DNA of 64,000 bases from Allobosea sp. Root483D1 (GCF_001429505.1 NZ_LMJW01000022.1:31377-95376), one strand, 5' to 3'; positions 34,085 through 43,239 are shown, counted from the first letter of the stretch. Program-made: numbers and translations. Notes: a model not told the origin generated them from the sequence alone.

Positions 34085-36033
34085 CGGCGCCGCTCGGCAA
34101 GATCAAGGAGGCAAGCCGCTGGCCTGTCGCCGCCAATGGCGAGCCGGCGACGCTGATCGCGGCGCTTGCTCGCAACGCTGCCGAGTTCGGCGATCGCGTC
34201 GCCTTCCGCGAGCGGCGCTACGGCATCTGGCAGGAGCAGAACTGGCGCGAGGTCTTCGAGGAGATCGCCGCCATGGCGGCGGGCCTCGAAGAGGCCGGCC
34301 TGGTCGCAGGCGCCGCGATGACCGTGATCGGCGACAATCGCCCGCGGCTCTACTACGCCATGCTCGCCGCCAACATGCTGCGCGCCTTCCCCTCGCCGGT
34401 CTTCCCTGACGTGCCGCTGGAAGAATTGATCGTCGCGACCCTGCATGGCGCACCGCCTGTCGGCGTCGCCGAGGACCAGGAGCAGGTCGACAAGCTGCTG
34501 GGGCTCAGGGCCGCGACCGGGCGCGTCGCGACCATTCTCTATGACGACGCGCGTGGGCTCGACGGCTACGATGCGCCCGGGTTGATGTCGCTCGATGCGC
34601 TGGTGGCGAAGGGCCGCGAACGGCTGGCACGCGAGCCCGGCCTGATCCGGCGCTTCGTCGACGAACCGCAGGCCGACGATATCTCGGTGCTGCTGCACTC
34701 GTCGGGCACTACCGGCCTGCCCAAGGGCATCCCGCTGCGCCATCGCAACGTCACCGGCGGACTGCTCAATGCCGGGGCGAGCGGCTATTTCCATAAGCAC
34801 GAGGAACTCTACGCCTATCTGCCCACCGCCTGGGTCGGCGACTTCGTCTTCACCTTGGGCGCCGGCATGATGATGGCGGCGACGATCAACATCCCCGAGC
34901 GCCAGGAGACGGTGATGCGCGACCTGCGCGAGGTCTCGCCGACCTTCTATCTCGCAGCACCGCGCGCCTGGGACCAGATGCTGACCCGCGTCCAGGTCGG
35001 CATGAAGAACTCGACGCCGTTCAAGCGCTGGCTGTTCGAGACGACCATGGAGCGCGCGGTCGCCTATGAGCGCAAGCGCCTGTCCGGCGGCACGCTGACA
35101 CTCAAGGAGAAGCTGCTCGACGCGGTCGGCAACGCTCTGGTCTATGCGCCGCTGCGCGACCATCTCGGGCTCGGCCGGGCCGAGCGGGCCTTCACCGGCG
35201 GCGAGGCGCTGGGCGAGGACACCTTCCTGTTCTTCCGGGCGCTCGGCATCAAGCTGAAACAGTTCTACGGCCAGACCGAGACCTGCGCGCTGACGGCGGC
35301 GCAGACCGAGGGGCAGGTCAAGCTCCACACGGTCGGCCGGCCGATGGAAGGCAGCGAGATCAGGATCGACGAGAGTGGCGAGATCCTGGTGCGCTCGTCC
35401 TCGGTCGTTGACGGCTACTATGACGACCCAGAGAGCAGCGCCAAGGCGCTGGTCGATGGCTGGCTGCACACCGGCGATGCCGGGCGGATCGACGAGGACG
35501 GCCAGCTCGTCGTGCTTGGCCGCGTCAGCGAAGTCGTGCGCACCGCCTCCGGCGAGCGCTACATCCCTAACTTCATCGAGAACCGGCTGAAGTTCAGCCC
35601 CTATATCCGCAATGTCGCGGTGATCGGCGCCGGGCGCGACCAGCTCACCGCGATCATCTGCATCGACTTCGACGCGGTCGGCCATTGGGCCGAGGAGCGC
35701 GGCATTTCCTACACCTCCTATGCCGAGCTTTCGCAAGGAGCCGAGGTGCAGGGGCTGATCGGCCGGGTGGTCAGGCACGTCAACGGCACGCAGCCGGACG
35801 GCCTGCGCATCCGTCGCTTCGTCAACCTGCACAAGGACTTCGACGCCGACGACGGCGAAATCACCCGCACCCGCAAGCTGCGCCGCAACACCATCGAGAC
35901 GACCTACGCCTCGCTGATCGCTGCGCTCTATGGCGGGCTCGATGAGAGCGTGTTCGAGGCCATCATCACCTATGAAAACGGCGAGCACGGCATGATCCGG
36001 CGGACGCTCAAGATCAGTGAGGTCGTCGCCTGA
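34081..36033 (+). CDS. AMP-dependent long-chain-type acyl-CoA synthetase inside an ABC operon
   Basis: Adenylate-forming ligase of 650 residues that activates a carboxylic acid to its CoA thioester. The P-loop SSGTTGLPKG and the motifs FYLAAPRAWDQML, FYGQTETCA, DGWLHTGDAGRIDEDG and RTASGERYIPNFIEN follow the long-chain (FACL/ACSBG-like) subfamily. It overlaps livG by 4 bp and livH by 1 bp, so it is an integral part of the transporter operon. The acid brought in by the importer would be trapped as a CoA ester at once. I infer a hydrophobic or aryl-alkyl carboxylate substrate. Confidence 0.92.
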   Translation: MTAPLGKIKEASRWPVAANGEPATLIAALARNAAEFGDRVAFRERRYGIWQEQNWREVFEEIAAMAAGLEEAGLVAGAAMTVIGDNRPRLYYAMLAANMLRAFPSPVFPDVPLEELIVATLHGAPPVGVAEDQEQVDKLLGLRAATGRVATILYDDARGLDGYDAPGLMSLDALVAKGRERLAREPGLIRRFVDEPQADDISVLLHSSGTTGLPKGIPLRHRNVTGGLLNAGASGYFHKHEELYAYLPTAWVGDFVFTLGAGMMMAATINIPERQETVMRDLREVSPTFYLAAPRAWDQMLTRVQVGMKNSTPFKRWLFETTMERAVAYERKRLSGGTLTLKEKLLDAVGNALVYAPLRDHLGLGRAERAFTGGEALGEDTFLFFRALGIKLKQFYGQTETCALTAAQTEGQVKLHTVGRPMEGSEIRIDESGEILVRSSSVVDGYYDDPESSAKALVDGWLHTGDAGRIDEDGQLVVLGRVSEVVRTASGERYIPNFIENRLKFSPYIRNVAVIGAGRDQLTAIICIDFDAVGHWAEERGISYTSYAELSQGAEVQGLIGRVVRHVNGTQPDGLRIRRFVNLHKDFDADDGEITRTRKLRRNTIETTYASLIAALYGGLDESVFEAIITYENGEHGMIRRTLKISEVVA

Positions 36034-36920
36034 TGGACTGGATCCTGCTCGCGGAACTCTCGACCAACGGCGTCTTCGTCGGCCTGATGTACGCGCTGGT
36101 CTCGCTCGGCATCGTGCTGATCTACAAGACCTCCGGCACCGCCAATCTCGCCCAGGGCGCGATCGCCATGACCGGCGGCTACGTCACCTGGGCGCTCGCC
36201 ACGCTGGTCGGGCTGCCGATCTGGCTGGCGATCCCGGCTGCGCTCGTCATCATGTTCGGCTTCGGCCTGCTGATGGAGCGCATCGCGCTGCGCCGGATGA
36301 TCGGCCAGCCGGTGATCATGACGATCATGCTGACGCTCGGCGTCGAGATCATGCTGCGCGGCGTTCTTCCCGGCGTCTTCGGCGCCGCGGTCAAGCGCCT
36401 CGACATCGGCATGCCGCAGCAGCCGCTCTTCGTTGGCGAGCTCCTGCTCAACCGCTCCACGATGATCGGCGGCTCGATCTCGCTGCTGCTGATCCTGCTC
36501 TCGCTGTTCTTCTTCAATTCGCGCTTCGGCGTGGTGATGCGCGCTGTCGCCGATGACCAGACCGCCTCCTGGTCGGTCGGCATCAGGGTCGAGCGCGCGA
36601 TCGCCGTCGCCTGGGGGCTTGCCGCCGTCTCCGCCACCGCCGCCGGCGTGCTCTGGGGCAGCACGCAGGGCGTCGACTGGTCGCTCTCGCTCCTGCTGAT
36701 CAAGGCGCTCGCCATCGCGATCCTAGGCGGCCTCGACTCGATCCCGGGCGTGCTGATCGCCGGTGTCATCGTCGGCGTGGCCGAGAGCCTCGCCACCGGC
36801 GTGCTCGATCCGCTGGTCGGCGGCGGCTCGCGCGACGTGGTTGCCGCCGTGATCATCCTGGTGACGCTCCTGCTCAAGCCGCACGGCCTGTTCGGCCGCC
36901 ACCATATCGAGAGGGTCTGA
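36033..36920 (+). CDS. Branched-chain-type ABC transporter permease (LivH-like)
   Basis: Inner-membrane permease of 295 residues with about eight helices. Typical LivH segments are NGVFVGLMYALVSLGIVLIY, GTANLAQGAIAMTGGYV, MRAVADDQTASWSVGI and IALGG-type LAIAILGGLDSIPGVLIAGV near the C-terminus. It forms the channel with the LivM-like protein, whose GTG lies 4 bp downstream. It carries no feature that reveals the substrate. The linked synthetase suggests a carboxylic acid and not leucine. Confidence 0.92.
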   Translation: MDWILLAELSTNGVFVGLMYALVSLGIVLIYKTSGTANLAQGAIAMTGGYVTWALATLVGLPIWLAIPAALVIMFGFGLLMERIALRRMIGQPVIMTIMLTLGVEIMLRGVLPGVFGAAVKRLDIGMPQQPLFVGELLLNRSTMIGGSISLLLILLSLFFFNSRFGVVMRAVADDQTASWSVGIRVERAIAVAWGLAAVSATAAGVLWGSTQGVDWSLSLLLIKALAIAILGGLDSIPGVLIAGVIVGVAESLATGVLDPLVGGGSRDVVAAVIILVTLLLKPHGLFGRHHIERV

Positions 36921-36924
36921 CGCC

Positions 36925-37998
36925 GTGTTCTATCGTCGCGCCGGCATCCGCCACACGCGCTATCAGGACGAGCGCCAGCTGTTCCCGCTCGGCTTCGATC
37001 GTGGCCTGATCATTGCGGTCCTCGCCATCCTGCTCGCGGCGCCGTTCATCTTCGACCGGCTCTACGTCTCCGGCTACCTGCTGCCCTGGCTGATCTGGAC
37101 CTCGGCGGCGCTCGGCCTCAACCTGCTGATGGGCTGGTCCGGCCAGATCCATCTCGGCTACGGCGCGGTGATGGGCATCGGCGCCTATGGCTCGGTGCAT
37201 CTGGTGCGTCTCGGCGTACCGCTCGAGATCGCGATGATCGCCGGCGGCTTGCTCAGTGCGACCATCGGCACGATGTTTGGCGGCGCCGCCCTGCGCATGA
37301 AGGGCATCTATCTGGCCATGGCGACGCTCGCCATGCAGTACGTCGTCGACTTCGTCATCTCGCACTCGTCGGTGATCAGCGGCGGCTCGCTCGCGACGCT
37401 GCAGGTGCCGCCGGTACGCTTCCTCGGCATCCCGATGCAGGGTGAAATGCCGACCTATTATCTCGCGCTCGGCGTCTGCTTCGTCATCACGCTGTTCATG
37501 CTGAACGTCAGACGGACCAGCTTCGGCCGGGCACTGGCGGCGCTGCGCGAGAAGGACTACGCCGCGCAGATCCTCGGCATCTCGACCTTCCGCTACAAGC
37601 TCCTCGCCTTCTGGGTCTCGTCCTTCATCGGCGGCGTTGTCGGCTCGGTGCTGGCGGTGACCTATCTTCGGGCGATCTCGCCCGACCAGTTCCACATCGA
37701 GCTCTCGATCCAGATCCTGGCGATGATCATCGTCGGCGGGCTCGGCAGCGTGCTCGGGCCGTTCTTCGGCACGGCGCTGATCCTGTTTGCGCCGATCCTG
37801 CTCAATAACCTGCTCGGCTTCACGGCCGGCACGTTCGGCCTGTCGCTGCCGATCGACCTGCGCGCCCATCTGCCGCTGATGGCTTATGGCGCGCTGGTGA
37901 TCGGCTTCCTGCTCTACGAGCCGCTCGGCCTCGCCAAGATCTACGCCAATTTCCGCAACTATTTGCTCGTCTGGCCGTTCCGCCATGCCCAGCGGTGA
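36925..37998 (+). CDS. Branched-chain-type ABC transporter permease (LivM-like)
   Basis: Second permease of the importer, 357 residues with a GTG start. A cytosolic N-terminus (RYQDERQLFPLGFDRG) precedes about nine helices. The LivM signature segments are LNLLMGWSGQIHLGYGAVMG, RRTSFGRALAALREKDYAAQ, LGISTFRYKLLAFWVSSFIGG and MIIVGGLGSVLGPFFG. It sits between livH and the binding-protein gene with the short spacing of a single transcript. Confidence 0.92.
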   Translation: MFYRRAGIRHTRYQDERQLFPLGFDRGLIIAVLAILLAAPFIFDRLYVSGYLLPWLIWTSAALGLNLLMGWSGQIHLGYGAVMGIGAYGSVHLVRLGVPLEIAMIAGGLLSATIGTMFGGAALRMKGIYLAMATLAMQYVVDFVISHSSVISGGSLATLQVPPVRFLGIPMQGEMPTYYLALGVCFVITLFMLNVRRTSFGRALAALREKDYAAQILGISTFRYKLLAFWVSSFIGGVVGSVLAVTYLRAISPDQFHIELSIQILAMIIVGGLGSVLGPFFGTALILFAPILLNNLLGFTAGTFGLSLPIDLRAHLPLMAYGALVIGFLLYEPLGLAKIYANFRNYLLVWPFRHAQR

Positions 37999-38035
37999 CG
38001 GTGCCTCAATCAACGACAGGGCTGGAGGAAACAGG

Positions 38036-39298
38036 ATGTCGCTCGATCGCCGTTCTTTCATCGCCGGTTCGGCTGCGCTGGCCGCGCCGCTCGCCCTGCC
38101 GGTTCAGGTCTTCGCCCAGGAGAAGATCGTCCGCTTCACGCTGCCGCAGGACTTCACCCGAATCTACACCTTCGTCACCTCGGAATATAACCAGGGGCAG
38201 CGCGACTACTTCACGCTGGTCAATGATCGCGGCGGCATCGGCGGCTACAAGATCGTCGCCGACATCACCGACCACGCCAACGACCTGCCGCGCGCCATCG
38301 AGGCCTATGAGCGTGGCAAGCGCGAAGGCGCCGTACTGATAGACCCGCTCTCGACGCCGGTGGCGCGGGCCCTGGTGCCGCGCGCGCTCGAAGACAAGAT
38401 CAACATGATCACCGCCTATTCCGGCCGCAGCGACGCGGCGGACGGCAGCGCCTTCCCCTATGTGCTGCCGCTCTCGATCAACTACTGGACCCAGGCCGGC
38501 CTGATCATCGAGCAGTTCAAGAAGGTCGAGAAGGGCAGTCTCAAGGGCAAGAAGATCGTCTTCGTCCATATCGACACGCCCTTCGGCAAGGAGCCGCTGC
38601 CAATCCTCAACGTGCTCGCCAAGAAGGAAGGCTATGAGCTCACCGCCTTCCCCTATACGCCGCCGGGCAACGACCAGTCGGCGATCTGGCCGCAGGTGCG
38701 CCGCGCGCGGCCCGATTTCGTGATCTTCTGGGGCGCCGGCGTCGGCCAGACCGTGGCGCTGACCGAGGCGATCCGCAACGGCCTGCCGATGGACCGGGTC
38801 TCGGGCAGCGTCTGGCTCTCGGAATCCGACATGGACGTGGTCGGGCGCGAGGCGGCCAAGGGCGTGATGAAGGTCGAGCCCTGCGTCGGCGGACGCGAGC
38901 CCAAGGTCATCAAGGACATCCTCGCCGACGTCGTCGGCAAGGGCAAAGGCGCCGGTCCGGAGAACAAGGTCGGCACCGCCTACTACAATTACGGTGTCCA
39001 GATGGCGACGCTGATGGTCGAGGGCGTCCGCAAGGCGGCCGAGAAGGCGCCGAACGGTCCGGTCACCGGCCCATGGCTCAACGAGGGCCTGCGCTCGATC
39101 ACGAACTTCACCGCCGACGGCCTGCTGCCGCCGACCACGATCACCAAGGACGACCACCAGGGCGGCGGCATGGGCCGGATCGCGCGCTGGGACGGCGCCA
39201 AGTTCGTGCCGATCACCGACTGGTTCTCCGCCAACCAGGACGTGGTCTGGGAGGAGATCCGCAAGAACTCGGAAGAGTTCAAGAAGTCCGGGAAATGA
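38036..39298 (+). CDS. ABC transporter substrate-binding protein (type I, Tat-like signal)
   Basis: Periplasmic binding protein of 420 residues. The signal has a twin-arginine (LDRRSFIAGSAALAAPLAL) and an Ala-x-Ala-type end at VFAQ, suggesting Tat export. The mature part follows the Leu/Ile/Val-type two-lobed fold (GGYKIVADITDHANDLPRA, VIFWGAGVGQTVALTEAI, NGPVTGPWLNEGLRSI). It is preceded by a strong GGAGGAA site. A hairpin follows directly, which probably raises the level of this transcript segment over the distal genes. The ligand is unknown. Confidence 0.9.
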   Translation: MSLDRRSFIAGSAALAAPLALPVQVFAQEKIVRFTLPQDFTRIYTFVTSEYNQGQRDYFTLVNDRGGIGGYKIVADITDHANDLPRAIEAYERGKREGAVLIDPLSTPVARALVPRALEDKINMITAYSGRSDAADGSAFPYVLPLSINYWTQAGLIIEQFKKVEKGSLKGKKIVFVHIDTPFGKEPLPILNVLAKKEGYELTAFPYTPPGNDQSAIWPQVRRARPDFVIFWGAGVGQTVALTEAIRNGLPMDRVSGSVWLSESDMDVVGREAAKGVMKVEPCVGGREPKVIKDILADVVGKGKGAGPENKVGTAYYNYGVQMATLMVEGVRKAAEKAPNGPVTGPWLNEGLRSITNFTADGLLPPTTITKDDHQGGGMGRIARWDGAKFVPITDWFSANQDVVWEEIRKNSEEFKKSGK

Positions 39299-39306
39299 TG
39301 GGGTCA

Positions 39307-39338
39307 GGGCGGCGCGGCCCCTCCGTGCCGCCCCTTTT
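39307..39338 (+). terminator. Intra-operon hairpin after the binding-protein gene
   Basis: Stem GGGCGGC / GCCGCCC with a 13-nt loop, followed by CTTTTCG. It lies between the binding protein and the LivF-like ATPase on the transcribed strand. It is likely a partial terminator or 3' stabiliser. Confidence 0.6.
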
Positions 39339-39350
39339 CGGATCGGGCCG

Positions 39351-40142
39351 ATGACGCTGCTGGCGCTGAACAATATCGAGATCGTCTACGATCAGGTCTT
39401 CCTCGCGGTGCGCGGCGTCTCGATCGAGGTGCCCGAGAAGGGGCTCGTCGCCGTGCTCGGCGCCAACGGCGCCGGCAAGAGCACGGTGCTGAAGTCGATC
39501 TCGGGCCTGCTCAAGCCCGAGCGCGGCGCAGTCACGCGCGGCGAGATCAGCTTCGAGGGCCGCTCCATCCTGCCGGTAGACCCGCCCGATCGCGTCCGCC
39601 TCGGCATCGTCCATGTGCTCGAAGGCCGGCGCGTCTTCGGCCATCTGACGCCGAAGGAGAACCTGATCGCGGCCGCGACCATGCATCGTGAACGCGGCCA
39701 TGTCACGGCGCTGATCGACCGGATGTTCGAGACCTTCCCGCGCCTCGCCCAGCGGGCCAAGGCCGAGGCCGGCTATCTCTCCGGCGGCGAGCAGCAGATG
39801 CTGGCGATCGCGCGCGCCCTGATGACCGAGCCGCGCCTCCTGATGCTCGACGAGCCGAGTCTGGGCCTCGCGCCTTTCCTCGTCGACGAGATTTTCGACA
39901 TCATCCGCAACGTCAACGAGCGCGACGGCGTCGCCGTGCTGCTGGTCGAGCAGAACGCCACCGCGGCGCTCGAGATCGCCCAATACGGCTATCTGATCGA
40001 GAACGGCCGCATCCTGATGAGCGGCGAGGCCGCGGTGCTGAGCGCCAACCCGGACGTCGCCGACGCCTATCTCGGCGGCCACCAGAAGGTCGACTATCAC
40101 GCGGTCAAGCACTACCGGCGCCGCAAGCGCTGGCTCGCCTGA
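39351..40142 (+). CDS. Branched-chain-type ABC transporter ATPase (LivF-like)
   Basis: Second ATPase of the importer, 263 residues. Walker A is GANGAGKST, the signature is LSGGEQQML, Walker B is LLMLDEPSLGLAP and the switch region is LLVEQNATAAL, all of the LivF type. It has a longer C-terminus than usual (HQKVDYHAVKHYRRRKRW), basic and probably unstructured. Such a tail is seen in LivF proteins of ligase-associated importers, as far as I recall. The downstream PaaK-like gene follows after 9 bp. Confidence 0.91.
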   Translation: MTLLALNNIEIVYDQVFLAVRGVSIEVPEKGLVAVLGANGAGKSTVLKSISGLLKPERGAVTRGEISFEGRSILPVDPPDRVRLGIVHVLEGRRVFGHLTPKENLIAAATMHRERGHVTALIDRMFETFPRLAQRAKAEAGYLSGGEQQMLAIARALMTEPRLLMLDEPSLGLAPFLVDEIFDIIRNVNERDGVAVLLVEQNATAALEIAQYGYLIENGRILMSGEAAVLSANPDVADAYLGGHQKVDYHAVKHYRRRKRWLA

Positions 40143-40151
40143 GAGACTGCG

Positions 40152-41384
40152 ATGGCCAAGCATTACGACCGGCTGGAAACGCGCGCCCCCGCACGCCGCG
40201 AGGCCGATCTGTTCAGGCGGCTGCCGCAGGTGATCGCTGCGGCGAAAGCCCTGCCAGCCTGGCGCCGGCATCTGCGCGATGTCGAATCCGAGACCGTCAC
40301 CGACCGGGCGGCGCTCGCCCGCCTGCCGGTGCTGCGCAAGTCGGATCTGCCGGCGAAGCAGCGCCTGAAACCGCCCTTTGGTGGGCTGCTGCCGGGCCGG
40401 CCCAGCGATTATCGCCGATTGATGATGTCGCCGGGGCCGATCTTCGAACCCGAGAGCCGTGACGACGATCCCTGGCGGGTCGCCCGCGCGCTCGCCGCGA
40501 CCGGCGCGAGCTGGCGTGACATCGTGCTCAACACCTTCTCCTATCACCTGACGCCCGGCGCCTGGTGCTTCGATGCCGGCGCGCGCGTGCTCGGCAGTGC
40601 GGTAATCCCGGCCGGGCCGGGGAATAGCGACGCGCAGCTCGATTTGATCGAAGCCTACCGGCCGACGCTCTATGCCGGCGTGCCGGATTTCCTGAAGATC
40701 CTGCTTGACCTCGGCGCGGCGCGCGGGCGCGACCTCTCCTCACTGAAGCGGGCGGTGGTCTCCGGCGCGGCCTTTCCGCCTTCGCTGCAGGCCGAATTCC
40801 GCGAGCGCGGCATCGACGCCTATCAGTGCTACGCCACAGCCGAATGCGGCATCATCGCCTATGAGACGCCTGCCCGCGACGGCCTCGTCCTCAACGAGGA
40901 CATCATCGTCGAGATACTGCGCCCCGGCACCGGCCAGCCGGTGGCGGAAGGCGAGGTCGGCGAGATCGCGGTGACCATACTCGACCCGAAAAAACCGCTG
41001 ATCCGCTTCGCCGTCGGCGACTTGACCGCGACGCTCCCTGGGCCATCGCCTTGCGGGCGTACCAATCAGCGCATCCGCGGCTGGCTCGGCCGGGCCGACC
41101 AGTCGGCCAAGGTCAAGGGCATGTTCGTCCGCCCCGAGCAGGTCGCAGCGGTCGCTGCCCGCCATGCCGAGCTCGGCCGCTGCCGGCTGGTGGTGATGCG
41201 TGCCGGCGAGACCGATGCGATGTCCTTCAAGGCAGAGGTCGCGGGTGCAGGCGCAGGGCTGGCCGATGCGGTGAAGGCCTCCGTCCGCGAAATCTTCAAG
41301 TTGAGCGGCACGGTCGAGCTGGTGGCGGTGGGCGCTTTGCCGAACGACGGCAAGGTGATCGATGATGTCAGGGCGCTGGGCTAA
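40152..41384 (+). CDS. PaaK-like AMP-binding protein with a degenerate P-loop
   Basis: A 410-residue relative of phenylacetate-CoA ligase. Recognisable segments: LARLPVLRKSDLPAKQ, NTFSYHLTPGAWCFDAGARV, YAGVPDFLKILLD, YATAECGIIAYE (the A5-like site), a RFAVGDLTA motif and the C-terminal AKVKGMFVRPEQV. The usual Ser/Thr/Gly-rich ATP loop (SSGTTG) is replaced by SPGPIFEPE. I recall this replacement in a whole subgroup, so the protein may still work with altered phosphate binding, or may serve as an acyl-binding partner. It is the penultimate gene of the importer operon. Confidence 0.8.
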   Translation: MAKHYDRLETRAPARREADLFRRLPQVIAAAKALPAWRRHLRDVESETVTDRAALARLPVLRKSDLPAKQRLKPPFGGLLPGRPSDYRRLMMSPGPIFEPESRDDDPWRVARALAATGASWRDIVLNTFSYHLTPGAWCFDAGARVLGSAVIPAGPGNSDAQLDLIEAYRPTLYAGVPDFLKILLDLGAARGRDLSSLKRAVVSGAAFPPSLQAEFRERGIDAYQCYATAECGIIAYETPARDGLVLNEDIIVEILRPGTGQPVAEGEVGEIAVTILDPKKPLIRFAVGDLTATLPGPSPCGRTNQRIRGWLGRADQSAKVKGMFVRPEQVAAVAARHAELGRCRLVVMRAGETDAMSFKAEVAGAGAGLADAVKASVREIFKLSGTVELVAVGALPNDGKVIDDVRALG

Positions 41385-41420
41385 CGCCTTCGCGGCGACG
41401 GACGGGATGAGGACGAGACG

Positions 41421-42209
41421 ATGAGCGATCCGGCAGGCGAAGTGGTGATCACGCAGCGGCAGGGCCCGGTCCTCACCGTGACCATGAACCGTCCCAAGGT
41501 ACTCAACGTCCTCGACGAGGCGATGGCCGATGCTTTGGTCGCGGCCTTCTCCGGACTGGCCGCAGATCAAACGATCCGCGCCGTCATCCTCGCCGGGGCA
41601 GGGCGCTCCTTCATGGCGGGCGGCGATCTCGCCCGCTTCCAGGCCGATCTGCCTGGCGCGCCTCAGACCGCGACGCTGCTGATCGACCGCTTCCACACGC
41701 TGATGCGCCTGATCAAGGCGATGCCGCAGCCGGTGATCGCGGCGGTGCAGGGGCCGGTCGCGGGTGGTGGCGTGGGCTTGGCCTTCGCCTGCGATGTCGT
41801 CGTGGCTGCCGAGGGTGCGAGCTTCCTGTCGGCCTATACTAAGCTCGGAACCAGCCCCGATGGCGGCACGACCTGGACGCTGACGCAATTGCTCGGCCCG
41901 CGCCGGGCGCTGGAATTCGTGCTGCTCAACGAGGCGGTGAGCGCCGATACTGCGCTCCAGCTCGGCCTGGTCAACCGGGTGGTGCCAATTGGCGAGCTGA
42001 TGGAGGCGGCACGCGCCATGGCGGAGAAGCTCGCCCGCGGCAGCATGGGCGCCCAGGGAGCAAGCAAGACGCTGGTCCAGGCTGCGACGCATGGCTCGTT
42101 CGACGCGCAGCTCGAGCTGGAGAAAAAGGCCTTCGTCGCCAATGCCGGCACCGCGGATTTCAGCGAGGGTATCAACGCCTTCTTCGCGCGGCGGCCGCCG
42201 GAGTTCTGA
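41421..42209 (+). CDS. Enoyl-CoA hydratase/isomerase family protein
   Basis: Crotonase-fold protein of 262 residues: MNRPKVLNVLDEAMADAL, AGAGRSFMAGGDLARFQADL (oxyanion hole), GPVAGGGVGLAFACDVVVAA and the acid region YTKLGTSPDGGTTWTL. In that last segment the usual hydratase Glu is replaced by Thr or Asp nearby, more like isomerase-type (PaaG-like) members. Last gene of the rightward importer operon. It would act on the CoA esters formed by the two ligases. It is distinct from the hydratase at 28 kb. Confidence 0.88.
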   Translation: MSDPAGEVVITQRQGPVLTVTMNRPKVLNVLDEAMADALVAAFSGLAADQTIRAVILAGAGRSFMAGGDLARFQADLPGAPQTATLLIDRFHTLMRLIKAMPQPVIAAVQGPVAGGGVGLAFACDVVVAAEGASFLSAYTKLGTSPDGGTTWTLTQLLGPRRALEFVLLNEAVSADTALQLGLVNRVVPIGELMEAARAMAEKLARGSMGAQGASKTLVQAATHGSFDAQLELEKKAFVANAGTADFSEGINAFFARRPPEF

Positions 42210-42211
42210 AA

Positions 42212-42233
42212 CGGCGGGCTTATCGGCCCGCCG
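42212..42233. terminator. Bidirectional hairpin between enoyl-CoA hydratase and pyrE
   Basis: An 8-bp perfect stem (CGGCGGGC / GCCCGCCG) with a 6-nt loop, 2 bp after the hydratase stop and 20 bp before the convergent pyrE stop. No clear T-run. Confidence 0.55.
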
Positions 42234-42252
42234 CCCCGATCGAATTTCGTCC

Positions 42253-42963
42253 TCAGCCGGTCTTGGCCTGGTTGAAATCCGAGATGCCGCCATGCGCCGC
42301 CGACCACTTGGCCGGCTCGTTGAGGAAGCTCTCGACCTCGTCCAGCACCTTCGGCTCGAAATGGCCACTCGCCTTGGCGACCTTGAGCACGTCCCACCAG
42401 GTGGTGAGATAGTGCAGGCCGACGCCGATCTCCTTCATCATCTCGCGCCCTTGCGGGAAGATGTCGTAGTAGAACAGCACGAAGCAGTGATCGACCTTGG
42501 CGCCGGCATCGCGCAGCGCCTTGCAGAAATTGACCTTGCTGCCGCCGTCGGTGGCGAGATCCTCGACCAGCAGGGTGCGCGCGCCTTCGACGACTTCGCC
42601 CTCGATCTGGGCATTGCGGCCGAAGCCCTTGGGCTTCTTGCGGACATACTGCATCGGCAGCGAGAGCCGGTCGGAGATCCAGGCGGCGAAGGGGATGCCC
42701 GCCGTCTCGCCACCGGCGACGATGTCGATCGATTCGTAGCCGATATCGCGCACGATCGTCGTCGCGGCGAAGTCGATCAGCGAGGAGCGCAAACGCGGGA
42801 AGGAGATGATCTTGCGGCAGTCGATATAGACCGGGCTCGCCCAGCCCGAGGTGAAGATGAAGGGCTTGTCGCTGTAGAAGTGGACCGCCTTGATCTCCAG
42901 CAGCATCTTGGCCGCTTCGAGCGCGATGGTGTCCCGGTCGACCGGCATGTAAAGATTGGGCAT
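42253..42963 (-). CDS. pyrE: Orotate phosphoribosyltransferase
   Basis: Fifth step of UMP synthesis: orotate plus PRPP gives OMP. It has 236 residues. The PRPP-binding loop is LLVEDLATDGGS, where many OPRTases have VVEDVITTGGS. The FIFTSGWASPVYIDCRKIIS segment and VAGGETAGIPFAAW are typical of the longer alphaproteobacterial form. The ATG chosen matches the family N-terminus (the PVDRDTIALEAAKMLL segment). It is divergent from dihydroorotase (pyrC) across a 400-bp gap that holds a palindromic repeat. Confidence 0.93.
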   Translation of the reverse strand: MPNLYMPVDRDTIALEAAKMLLEIKAVHFYSDKPFIFTSGWASPVYIDCRKIISFPRLRSSLIDFAATTIVRDIGYESIDIVAGGETAGIPFAAWISDRLSLPMQYVRKKPKGFGRNAQIEGEVVEGARTLLVEDLATDGGSKVNFCKALRDAGAKVDHCFVLFYYDIFPQGREMMKEIGVGLHYLTTWWDVLKVAKASGHFEPKVLDEVESFLNEPAKWSAAHGGISDFNQAKTG

Positions 42964-43134
42964 GGTCTGGTTCTCCAGGGCCAGCGCGCGCCATCCTTCG
43001 CCGTTTGCAGGCGTTGGCGCGGCTCTGATCAAATTCGCAAACGGCCTCTTCTCGACAGGTTGCCGGTTAAGGTCAATCCCTGCTGCGCACTGTCCCCGAA
43101 AGATCGAGGGGCCTTGCCTTGTTCCTCCTCGCGA

Positions 43135-43239
43135 GTCGTCCCGGGCGACCGCAGGGAGACCCGGGGCCCATTCCGGAACCTCCATCGGAAAGGCTCCGGA
43201 ATGGGTCCCGGATCTCCGCTTCGCTGCGTCCGGGACGAC
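43135..43239. repeat. 105-bp palindromic intergenic repeat between pyrE and pyrC
   Basis: Begins GTCGTCCCGGGCGACC and ends with its complement-like GTCCGGGACGAC. The inner arms CCCATTCCGGA and TCCGGAATGGG flank a ~20-nt centre. The whole would fold into one long imperfect hairpin. Its phrases (TCTCCGCTTCGCTGCGTCC, GGAATGGGTCCCGGAT) are the kind I recall as scattered repeats in Bradyrhizobium/Bosea-type genomes. The remaining ~300 bp of the gap hold only the two promoter regions. Confidence 0.7.
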
